Positions 9,358 through 17,215 of a DNA stretch of 17,276 nt are shown in pieces. The DNA comes from Cyclostephanos tholiformis (lineage: Eukaryota > Bacillariophyta > Thalassiosirophyceae > Thalassiosirales > Thalassiosiraceae). The translations under genes and the position numbers were made by a program. Below the pieces are notes generated by a model. It searched no databases, was not told where the DNA came from, and was given only the letters and a program-made list of their open reading frames with translations. Positions within the stretch are counted from its first letter, which is position 1, and every line of letters begins with the position of its first letter. The DNA is taken from assembly GCA_036939975.1 (NCBI GenBank), contig JALLPB010000358.1, positions 1 through 17,276 of the forward strand, given 5' to 3'.

Positions 9358-10514
9358 TCGTCGTTGTCCACGCCTGACGACGCTTTCTTCGTCGATGCGA
9401 CTTCAGCTGGACGGACGTCGTCGTTTTCGGGGTGCGGGGAATCGACATTCGTCATCATCTTCTTCCACATGGCCCTATCCCTGATGGGGCTCTTCCCTAG
9501 ATTGTCCAATGACCACGACGAGTCCTTCTTCACCCTTGTCGATGATTGCCGACCATCCGGGGTCGGCGATGGCGTGGCGACCGACGACGACGACGCATCC
9601 GCCCTATCCGCCGTCCCATCCCCCCCGTCGTTCTCCCAGCATTTCCAATTCGACTTGAGCAAGCCGTCGAACGCGCTGCCCAAAAGTGAGGCCGAGACCG
9701 CGCGCCAGCAATCGCGGCCGCTGGTATTGACTGCCGCGCCACAGCTGTTATTGGGCGCCGAACAACTGCCGCGTTGCTGCCACCGCCCGACGCCGTCGAG
9801 ACGAAGATCCTCGATGGACATGTAACCGAAGTCCGATGACTTCTCCCAGGGCCCATTCTCCTCCTCGACCACCGCCGCGCCTCCACCACCCTCCTTCGCC
9901 TCCATTTGGGATGCATCGGGCGAGTATCGCGGCATATCAAGGTAGCAGTCTTCGCCATCGCCGTTGCAAACTATGGCGCTCGCGTCGAACTCCCGAGACG
10001 ACAGCCAACTAGCGAAGGTGGAAGAGCATGGCGGGGGCGTCGTCGATGATTGCCCCCGCCCGTCGTCGTCCTTCGCGCGATCGTCAACGACAGCGATCAT
10101 CCGACCTCCCTCCTCGGGGGGGGCGTCGATGGCGGGAGGATGATCGAAGGATATGGTCACGTCGTTGGCAGTAGTCGACGTCGCGACGCTCAGGTTCTTG
10201 ACGTCGTCATCGGCGTCCTCCTTCCTCCCCCTCGTGGGGGTGGTGGTGGCGCTGGCGGAGGAGGAGCACAGCCGCAGCCAGGGGACGTCGTCTTCCCGTC
10301 CGTTGAGCGCGATGTCGACGACCGATGATATGCGCTCGAGGGCCCTCGTCACGGTCGTGCCGATGACGGAGAAGGACGACGACGGTTTCAACGATCCCGC
10401 CGATGCCCTCTCTTCCTTACGAGAGCCACTGCTGCCCGATTCCTTTGTCTTCCGCGGCTTGGTCTTGGGGACAGCGTCCCCCCCGGCGGAGGCACTATGG
10501 TCCGTCGCTGTCAT
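8697..10514 (-). CDS. Hypothetical low-complexity Asp/Ser/Thr-rich protein
   Basis: A single uninterrupted frame of 605 codons starts at ATG 10514-10512. The frame is open a little further to a TTG at 10526, but the ATG is preferred. Composition is biased and largely disordered: a Lys/Arg/Ser-rich N-terminus (PKTKPRKTKES), acidic segments, a Ser run near residue 400, a PTTAT repeat at about 432-461 from a 15-bp tandem repeat, and a basic C-terminus (RYRWRMRRRSR). The segment YMSIEDLRLDGVGRWQQRG with nearby CWRA and WKCWEN is the least biased, and may be the conserved part. No family is recognised. Length and stop-free GC-rich sequence alone do not prove coding, because the opposite strand is also open for long stretches. 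A short ORF with signal-peptide features overlaps the start in another frame. Convergent with the carboxypeptidase gene. Confidence 0.5.
9131..9220. repeat. 15-bp tandem repeat, six units
   Basis: Six head-to-tail copies of TCGTCGGGGTCGCCG, with single-base variants in copies 2 and 6. The unit is a multiple of three, and on the minus strand it encodes repeated PTTAT within the hypothetical protein, so copy-number change would keep the frame. Confidence 0.95.
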
Positions 10515-10593
10515 CTTTGCCGTCAATCAACGAGATCATGAGGCCCAGTAATATCACAAACGGCCTAATCGACCACAACATCGTTTGTTTCAT
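10495..10593 (-). CDS. Short ORF with signal-peptide features, overlapping the hypothetical gene start
   Basis: ATG 10593-10591 opens a 32-codon frame ending at TAG 10497-10495. It reads MKQTMLWSIRPFVILLGLMI and then SLIDGKDDSDGP: a basic start, a hydrophobic core, and a polar region with a possible Ala/Gly-type cleavage site. It is offset by one base from the 605-aa ORF and overlaps its first 20 bases. It may be a uORF, a first exon joined by an unseen splice, or the true N-terminus with a one-base sequence error. No good splice donor is evident. Confidence 0.3.
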   Translation of the reverse strand: MKQTMLWSIRPFVILLGLMISLIDGKDDSDGP

Positions 10594-11025
10594 GAGGAGG
10601 CGGGGTGTGGAAGAAAATGAGATTTGGGATTAAGAAAGGCAAGTATGAACTTCCTTGGTCTTGTTTACAGGGGCGGTGAGACCACCAATATTTTATTCTC
10701 ATCATCCTATCTTGACACGAAAAAATTGATGGAAAAACAACTCGAAAAAGAAAAACTACTCAGAGAGAGAGAAAAGAGAATCACGAGATTCGATTGGTTT
10801 CTCGTAAAAATAGCGCGGATTCGTTTCAAAAAACTGGTCTGGCGAATTCAAAGAAAATCAAGTGAAGAAGTAAGAAAGGAGGATTCTGCAACGGTGTTAT
10901 CATACGCAACGTGCATTGCATACGTAGGCTCGTTTATCACATAAAAATACCAGCCACCTCTTCTGTTGGCCCTGCACACAGTCTCCTCCTCATCTATCTT
11001 GCTCATAATATGAAGTAAGGGAGAG
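10594..11025. other. Transition region, no convincing gene
   Basis: Here the CpG-rich host sequence gives way to AT-rich, CpG-poor sequence. A plus-strand frame from ATG 10645 to 10944 (99 codons) has a Lys/Glu/Arg-rich helical stretch (KLMEKQLEKEKLLREREKR) but no family match. It could be a small gene or chance A-rich sequence. Nothing else is seen. Confidence 0.4.
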
Positions 11026-11265
11026 TTAGGGCTCCCCCTCGAAAACACTCACGCCATAGAAAAGACTTCTTAAGAAGTCTATAGATAGAGGAGCGCCATC
11101 GTCGATGTCAAAAAATCCCTCGATGTGCTCTCCTCCAGCTAGAACTTGCTCCCTGGCAAAAGTTGCTTGCATCAAAAATGACCAGGATATATTACCAAGA
11201 TGGGCTTTGATTGCAATTCCTTTGATCGCCTCCTTGACATTTGCTGTCCCTTTTTTGAAGCACAC
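11026..11265 (-). CDS. Hypothetical fragment, possible exon
   Basis: A minus-strand frame of about 80 codons with balanced composition (includes AKAHLGNISWSF-like and EGFFDIDDGAPLSIDFL segments). It is open upstream to about 11286, where TTGCAG precedes it like an acceptor, and GGC|GTGAGT near 11050 could be a donor. The product is not recognised. It may be an exon or remnant of the same decayed gene as the DUF6818-like fragment just upstream. Confidence 0.2.
   Translation of the reverse strand: MCFKKGTANVKEAIKGIAIKAHLGNISWSFLMQATFAREQVLAGGEHIEGFFDIDDGAPLSIDFLRSLFYGVSVFEGEP
11063..11080. repeat. 18-bp perfect palindrome AGACTTCTTAAGAAGTCT
   Basis: The sequence equals its own reverse complement. 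It lies in the possible exon 11026-11265, so coding constraint does not explain it. No known site is recognised. Confidence 0.6.
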
Positions 11266-11479
11266 ACCGTTCGACGCAACCAGGAAGGAAAGATGAAACC
11301 TGCAAGTTGTCTTAAATTGGTATCATTAGTATGGACGTGTACCAAGGGATTGATCTGTTTGTTGCAATTCATGTTTAGACTAACACACTGGATTGGCACG
11401 AGTGAATATTCCCTTGCGAGAAAAATTTTTGAGTATATGGATTGTAAAGTTTTAAGAAAAATGCGCATTGCAGAACAAA

Positions 11480-11743
11480 AGTAGGATGGACAATTGAGGT
11501 CACCAGTTGGTATTTTTTGCGGACCAGCTCCTGAAACTTGCGCTTCAAAGGTATAGTCTCTCTTGGCATAATGTGCATTATGCCAAGACCAAACTTGCTC
11601 CCACTCTGGATTGCCAATGAGAAAAACCTCATCAATGAGACAAGATGGTCCTTGAGCTCCTCCACAGTGAACTTAAATCCCCTCCTCCCTTTTGGCAGCA
11701 TGATGGCAATGGTGGAGAGCACCAAGGTCCTAATGAAGATCAA
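11480..11743 (-). pseudogene. DUF6818-like domain fragment with two frameshifts
   Basis: In transcript order, one frame carries GRRGFKFTVEELKDHL (from 11689). A second carries IGNPEWEQVWSWHNAHY. The first frame returns with LKRKFQELVRKK (ending about 11513), and the second resumes with IPTGDLNCP. Together these are the consecutive blocks of the DUF6818 domain, common in diatom and oomycete proteins and often near mobile elements. The frame changes near the middle and again before IPTGD, so the gene is broken or the sequence has indels. No start or stop can be assigned. Its function in intact relatives is not established; DNA binding has been suggested from its helical, Myb-like layout, which is inference. 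Confidence 0.55.
11561..11588. repeat. Inverted repeat, 13-bp arms with 2-bp centre
   Basis: TCTTGGCATAATG at 11561-11573 is exactly the reverse complement of 11576-11588, separated by TG. It lies within the DUF6818-like block encoding WHNAHYAKRD, between the two frameshifts, so it may reflect local template-switch mutation rather than a binding site. Confidence 0.7.
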
Positions 11744-12075
11744 GGGTAGCTGCTCTAAACCATTGCCTTACCGGTGATGTATTGTAAGAACATTAAAACA
11801 CAAAGTTCCATGCATCCACCGCTGCCATGCTCCCTACCCTCCTCCACAGCTGCCAGACCTTGTCAGCCACCGCCACCATGCTCGCACCTTCTCCAAATTA
11901 CCTCTCCCTGCACTACATCCAATTTTTCCTTAGGAATGAATGACTGGTGGTAGGGGGTTCTGACCATGAGTTCCTGCCAGATTATTTTCAGAAAACTTAA
12001 GCATGAATGCTCTCTCTCAAAACTCGAAAAATCAGAATGGTGTGATGACAAGACCGTGAACTCAAATCTATGCTC
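11744..12075. other. CpG-poor sequence left of the retrotransposon
   Basis: Only one minus-strand frame (about 12051-11863) looks protein-like, with SFEREHSCLSFLKIIWQELM and FIPKEKLDVVQGE segments. It is not recognised and has no clear start. It may be an upstream exon of the DUF6818-like gene, split off or truncated by the insertion. Confidence 0.25.
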
Positions 12076-12201
12076 TGCAAGATATAAATGAAACTCTTTT
12101 GGTGTCAGAATGTATTATTGATGATTAGTTTCACTATCAAGTTGGTGCACAAAATAATGAGAGTAATGCAAAGCAATAATCTCTCCCAATGTGCAGGTAT
12201 G
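12076..12201 (-). repeat. Probable 3' LTR (downstream direct repeat)
   Basis: 126 bp that match 16628-16752 at about 90% with one 1-bp indel. On the minus strand it begins CATACCTGCACATTGG and ends CTTGCA, so the CA end of an LTR is present. The TG start is not conserved here. Confidence 0.65.
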
Positions 12202-12439
12202 AGTAATTGGCAAAAGTGGGTGCCAACAGGTAAATAACATGTGCCAAATAGTGTGCCATCAGGCATGCTAAAGTAGCACTACCTTGAGAGGCAATGCTCT
12301 ACATGGGAACTGGTTCTCCAGGGTAGATGCACAGTATCTAGCACACCCTTTCAGTGCCTTGAGAGAATAGTGCAGTATCCTGCTCAAGCTGCATGAGGCC
12401 TTTGCCTTAGGTGGCAGGGTATCTGTTGGTAGATGTGTG

Positions 12440-13007
12440 GAGCGCTTCAATTATAAATTGAGGGGTAAAATACTCATTCCTTTTTTCTTGATGATGGGCC
12501 GCACAGTGATGCTTTGTGAAGTAGTCTCCACAATTGGTGGGGCCAGGGCGCCAGTAATAGCAAAAATGGCTCTTGGTTGTTGCAATCACGTAGCCACCAG
12601 TACTGCATGCCCATTGCTTTCATGGGACAAGGCAAAATATTGTTGGTTATGATGCCAAGGGCAGTGCTGTAAAGTTTGTCGAGAAAAGTGCAACATGGTA
12701 CTGCCTCATGGGCATTGATGTAAAGGGCTCTGAGTTCAGCTTCAGTGGCGGATGACATGATAGACTTGATGATTGCAATGTGTTGAGGATGGCATCATTG
12801 TTGGTGGCTTTGTCAGTTCCGTCCGAGAGGAAGAAGTGCCCGCCTGCACAACTGTGCACTTTTGGTTTCCTGAGATATGACGCATTGCTGTGGACACATA
12901 GAATCAGGTTGCTGTTGGATGGGTTGAGACATAATCGAGAAGGTGGCATGTGCGTTGCATAGTGTCTGCTGCTGGTGTGGTCTGCACCAAGGCAAGAGAG
13001 CTGAGTG
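12440..13007 (-). pseudogene. RNase H remnant
   Basis: VHSNASYLRKPKV carries Asn (12884-12886) where the first RNase H Asp is expected. CAGGHFFLSDG follows. In the next frame MSSATEAELRALYINAHEAV holds the catalytic Glu. WWLRDCNNQ and a third-frame YYWRPGPTNCGDYFTKHH close the domain. The domain is spread over three frames, so it is broken by at least two indels. About 240 bp without coding signal follow to the 3' repeat. Confidence 0.88.
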
Positions 13008-14079
13008 CTACAAAAATAGTAGCATCCACAGTGCACAGTTATAAAGGAGCATCTTGATGATCTGTTGGATCAATTTTTTGTCCTCCTTTGAGAGCGGGCT
13101 GGATGTGTCTATTGGTTTGGCATATTGGGTGGTTGCACCATACGTTGGTGTTGTATGTTGATGAGGTTGGTGCTGTGGCTTGGCAGGACTCTTATGGCCA
13201 AATATTACAAGGGCTTTTTCAATGTAACCGGGCATGATAAGGTGAACATTGCATTCCTTGTAGTCCCAATCAAGAGACAGGCCAAGGTAATGGGTGCCAT
13301 CCCAATCAGTGTTGCAAGCATAGTCCTTTTTGAGGGTTTCAAGGAGATGCTCAACATCATCCTTGTTGATATATTTTACTCCAAAGTTGTTGATGATGAG
13401 GGTGAAGCTAATGGGATGCCAAGAGTGGGTTCAGTATCAGGGCACCAGCTTGATTTGGCTGTATCCTGTGATGTGGAGGCATTTTTTCAAGAGTTCTTGT
13501 GCAATGATGCCGACCTGTGGTAGTCTGTACATGCCATGTCAGACCTTGCACAATACCAGACTATTAGCAGCAATGATGTCTTGTAGTTTGTACTCTTTGA
13601 CAATTGACAATGTTTTCTGGGAAAAGGTCAAGTTTCATACCAAAGTATTTGTACCTTGACATTGGTGTCATGAGGGAGAAGTCTTTTAGATTGATCGTCA
13701 TGAACTTGGCATTCCTGGTAGAGATGATGCTATTGAGAAGTAATTTGACAGTGATGATGTCAGCAGTGGGGGTGCCGCAATCGTCTGGGTAGTTGACAAG
13801 GTTGCCGTCTATGGTGATTTGTGTGCGATATGGATCTGTCTTTTCTGATTGGAAGGTGCAAACAATGCGCCCATACATGATGTCTTTGCAGCGATTGGTG
13901 GGAATCTTGCTCTTGCGATATAAGCATATAGTCTCAGTCATTGTGACAAGGCGGCATATTTTGGTCCCAAAGGATTTTGTCCATACGTCTTTGTACTTGG
14001 GATGTTTCATCAGATGACGGTATTCGAGGAGTTCTCCGGTATCCTTGTCAAGAATGGAGGATGCAAAATCATGTATGAA
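13008..14079 (-). pseudogene. Reverse transcriptase remnant with altered active site
   Basis: RT starts at GELLEYRHLM (about 14040). The first catalytic motif reads FMTINLKDF, so the Asp expected before LKDF is Asn (13690-13692). The GMYGLPQ block reads MYRLPQVGIIAQELL in another frame. The active-site pair expected as DDFGVKY reads NNFGVKY (AAC AAC at 13386-13391). GLSLDWDY and MPGYIEKAL follow, leading into the connection to RNase H (SPLSKEDKKLIQQII). Stops and frame changes occur near 13564, 13435 and 13008. The protein cannot be catalytic. Confidence 0.9.
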
Positions 14080-14493
14080 TTAAAGGGGGTAGTGATGTGA
14101 TGAGGCCTGTTGGGCGGAGAATGGGGATTGTTTTGTTGCCTGCTTGATCATGTGTAGCATGTTATCTTGCATGATCATCCCCTGTTGCTGTTGTCTTGTA
14201 TTGGATGCTGGGGAGGAATGGTAGTCATCTTGGGTGATCAATGGTGTTTGACTTGGGCGGGGGGTGGGGTTGGTTGTCAAAACAATTTCGAAAATTGGTG
14301 AGTCAGGCTGTTGAATTTGTTCTTTGTCTACCTCCTCTATCTCATCCATCCTTGATTTGTTGTTCTCCACCCTTTGTGATCCTGCTGGCAAAATTTTGGA
14401 TTGGTTTCTGTGCATTGCTGCTAATTCACGAAGCACCCTTTGAGCAGATGTGGCATCGGATGCTGCCAGTGCTTGGTTGCAACATATTGCCAT
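14080..14493 (-). pseudogene. Pol linker between integrase and RT
   Basis: An open Gln/Ser/Pro-rich frame between the integrase C-terminal region and the RT, containing LRELAAMHRNQSKI. Such a low-complexity spacer is usual at this place in copia pol. It ends at a TAA (14080-14082) just before the RT start. Confidence 0.6.
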
Positions 14494-14496
14494 TAG

Positions 14497-15502
14497 TTAT
14501 GTGATTGTGTCTTCATTTACACTTGTCTTTGGGACTGCTCCTGAGATGGCATCGACAAGTTTGTTGGTGGCAAGAATTAAGGCTATGTTGGGGGTGATTG
14601 TCCACACTGTTGAGAATTTGTGTTTGAAAAACACTGTGTTGCAGACTCGAGTGCTCTTTGTTGATGGGATGTACACCTTGTGACATCTGTAGTGCTCGTG
14701 GGCATTCCCAATGTAGTATCCACTGACTGTGTGAGGTGCCCAAGTCTCTTGGATGCCTGGGTGAAGATAGGCCTTGACCTTGCAACCAAGGGGAGCAAAT
14801 GGGTGGGCATTGTAGTCGTGGGGGCCCCATAAGTAAGCAAATGCCAAAACTGTGGGACACATGCATGCTGGTCATGGCAGATAGGGTGTGTTTAGCTTGG
14901 GGGAGCAGTTGGCACCATAGGTGGAGTGGGAAATCTTTGTCGGCACCACAGAGGATTGAGATGAAATGGGCTTTAAATGTTTGAACTCCTTTTTTGGCAA
15001 TGTTGTGCCGGTAATCATGTGGGGAAACAAGTTGGTAGGTCATATGATTCAACTTGATTGCCGCTTTGAAGTCCGTGGAACATTTGTTGTCAAGGACGTG
15101 ATGCTTGGGGTGTATGCCGTGTTCCTTCAGCCTGTCTATCAGGGATTGGTAGACCCGTACCCGTATCATTTCTTCTGATGTGTGGTCTTTCATTGCGACA
15201 ACTAAAATAGCAGCGCTGTTGATATGTACCAAGATTATTATATATTGATTCCCCTTGCTTGATTTCTTTGGGAAATGACCCGTTTGATCCAAAAAAATAA
15301 TATGGAGAAACTCCTCATCTTTGATGTGATTTACCTGTGTGAAAATGTCATGGTGCTTCAAGGTGGGGTGCTCTTTGGTATTCTCCTCTTTGTTGTGGAC
15401 TGTATCATTGGAGTGCAGTTTCTTTGTGGATTGTAGTCCACTAGGCATCTTGCGTGTGTGTCCCTGGACGGTTTCTTCAGATTTGGGGGAATGCTTCATC
15501 AC
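14497..15502 (-). pseudogene. Retrotransposon integrase remnant
   Basis: The integrase (rve) core begins at DQTGHFPKKSSKGNQYIII (about 15284) and runs through VLDNKCSTDF, TYQLVSPHDYR and LHLWCQLLPQAKHTL. The first two catalytic Asp residues, in DQTG and LDN, remain. The third catalytic position is Lys, in IAKKGVQTF (AAA at 14993-14995). After about 14850 the coding moves to another frame, where WAPHTVSGYYIGNAHEHYRC and a VFFKHK block give the copia integrase C-terminal region. The N-terminal HHCC zinc-binding part is not seen. Confidence 0.88.
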
Positions 15503-15531
15503 TGCTGATGCGGTGAGTCCGGGCCATGATA

Positions 15532-16632
15532 CTAATTGCCCGTTTTTGACTTGGCAAGAAGGGCAAAGGTGTTGGCAAGAGACTTGAGCTGTGCTGCCAT
15601 GGCTCTGAACTGGGAAGCCTTTGTGCGCGCAGTGTCTTGGATGTTTGTCAGTGCACTGTTGTTACTAATTGATGTACTTGGAAGGTTTGCTATGTACTCC
15701 TTGATCTTGTTGGCAAAGTTGGCCATCGAATTGGCGCTCTTGTATAGATTGCACCCAGTGGTGCCTCTGCTGCTGTTTTGTACAAAAGTGTCATGTGCTT
15801 TCACTAACTGCTTGAAATGTAGTTTGGCTTGAGTGTAGGCAGTCTTGACGATAGCAGGTTTGTTTTCCCAATTCATCACTTCAGCTTTGTTGAAGAGGTT
15901 GGAGTCATAAATCTGCTTGGGAAAAAATTGTAGTTTGTCTTCATCAGAGATTGTGATATCCAATCAAATCAGCATGTTCTGGTCATCGTCAAGCCTTTTC
16001 CCAAAGGCGGTGAGGTGTTTGTTGCTCTCCCATTTAGCGAAGTATGCGTCCTTTAATTTTTTCTTAGCCTGAACATCGAGTGGGCACCATATGATCTGGA
16101 TGATGTTGCAATATGGTGAGTGGCAATGTTTGAGCTGTGCATAGAATTGTTTGTTGAGGGCATCATGTAGATTTGCTGTGACTCCCTTAAGGAATCCCTT
16201 CTGGATGTACCAACAAGTTTGGATTTGTTCCCACTCCTCTTCAAGGCGTTTTTGAGTGTGAGTGGGGGTGGGCTCGGTTGTAGGCATCCGGCTTGGTCTC
16301 CTCTTGGTATGTGTCAATCCCAGTTTGATGGTCATATTCATCTAAACCCAAGATTTTGTTGAATTGTTGAGAAGTCCATACTTGTCACCAGTGATGGCAT
16401 CATGGCTCCATGCATAAGTGATGTCTTCAATTTCACTTGCTAGGGTAGCAGCTTTGTGTTTTAAGATTTCATAGTTGCTCTGGATTGGGCATTCATAAAT
16501 TCTTGTGAAAGGGATGGCATGGATGTTGTTATATGCTGACGTCTCAGCTGCCCACACAGTGTATGGTATGATTTGTAGTTGTAGTTGTGAGTGGGATGGG
16601 ATAATGGGGTTTAATAGTGTGCACCAATGCAA
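15532..16632 (-). pseudogene. Retrotransposon gag remnant
   Basis: Three minus-strand segments in sequence (16632-16342, 16341-15964, 15963-15532) read as one copia gag. The middle one ends with WESNKHLTAFGKRLDDDQ, and the last starts ITISDEDKLQFFPKQIYDSN and includes LVKAHDTFVQN and YKSANSMANFA, blocks typical of diatom copia capsid proteins. Each boundary is a stop, so at least two in-frame stops interrupt it. The N-terminal frame opens at a TTG (16632) directly after the 5' repeat, so no true ATG is seen there. No CCHC zinc knuckle follows the capsid region. Confidence 0.8.
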
Positions 16633-16752
16633 GACATCTATGTAACTCTATTGGTGTCAGAATGTATCGTTGATGATTAGTTTCAAAATCAAGTTGGTGC
16701 ACAAAATAATGAGAGTAACGGAAGCAATAATCTCTTCCAATGTGCAGGTATG
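16628..16752 (-). repeat. Probable 5' LTR (upstream direct repeat)
   Basis: 125-bp copy of the downstream repeat. On the minus strand it starts TGCATACC and ends TCTTGCA. It is followed within 1 base by TGGTGCACAC (16626-16617), which is where a tRNA primer-binding site beginning TGG is expected. The repeat is short for a copia LTR. Confidence 0.65.
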
Positions 16753-17215
16753 CATCAGAAACCCTTATTTTGCCAATCGTAAACTTTAGTATTACTGTAA
16801 GGTATTTAATTACTTTTCAGTAACCATCAAAGTTATCCTGTAATTTTCATTTTTAGGGCGCAACTGTAACATGAAAAATACTGTTCTGTAACATTACATT
16901 GCCGCGTCGTAACAATATACCCTTTTTTCTGTAACCATTCTAGTAAATTTACTCTAGATACCCTTGTCAAATGTCAGTCTTTAATGAATTTTTTCCTCAT
17001 CTGATATTTATATCACATCCTACGTAGATAGAGATGATTTCGAGAGAAAAAAGTGACGAGTCTCATAAATCATACTAAGCCCTTCTTATGTAGATTTTTT
17101 CAAATCCATGCGAGTCAGCAACGGTGAGTCACAATGTCACAAAAAACCAACAGCAACTCCCTCCCAACACAACAAACCACACAACACAAGCTAACCTAAA
17201 AAAAGCATCGGCACC
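16753..17215. other. AT-rich region with GTAA(C) cluster and CA-rich leader
   Basis: The first 200 bp hold at least six GTAA/GTAAC words (see findings). From about 17140 the composition changes to a CA-rich, G-poor leader (CAACAGCAACTCCC... CACAACACAAGC) directly before an ATG in good context, as in a 5' UTR. No ORF in between is convincing. Confidence 0.4.

Larger units (their letters stand above)
12076..16752 (-). mobile_element. Decayed Ty1/copia-type LTR retrotransposon (diatom copia-like)
   Basis: Reading the minus strand gives gag (about 16632-15532), integrase core (about 15500-14780), integrase C-terminal region (to 14497), RT (about 14075-13010) and RNase H (about 13000-12440). This IN-before-RT order is diagnostic of copia rather than gypsy. 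The ends are direct repeats of about 125 bp (12076-12201 and 16628-16752, about 90% identical), read as LTRs. The element is broken by many frameshifts and stops, and has lost several catalytic residues in RT, RNase H and integrase, so it cannot move by itself. The gag zinc knuckle and the aspartic protease were not found between gag and integrase. No target-site duplication was seen outside the repeats and no polypurine tract is obvious before the 3' repeat, so the exact ends remain open. Confidence 0.92.

Noticed and set aside
9088..9825. Long plus-strand ORF opposite the hypothetical gene
   Set aside because: It is a shadow of stop-free GC-rich sequence. Its Val/Gly repeat is the antisense of the 15-bp repeat.
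12099..12112. TTGGTGTCAGAATG on the plus strand in both terminal repeats resembles the copia primer-binding site TGGTATCAGAGC
   Set aside because: All gag/pol blocks read on the minus strand, and the word lies inside the repeat and not next to its end, so it cannot serve as PBS for this element.
14799..15832. Several plus-strand ORFs of 60-100 codons in the retrotransposon
   Set aside because: They are antisense to recognised integrase and gag blocks.
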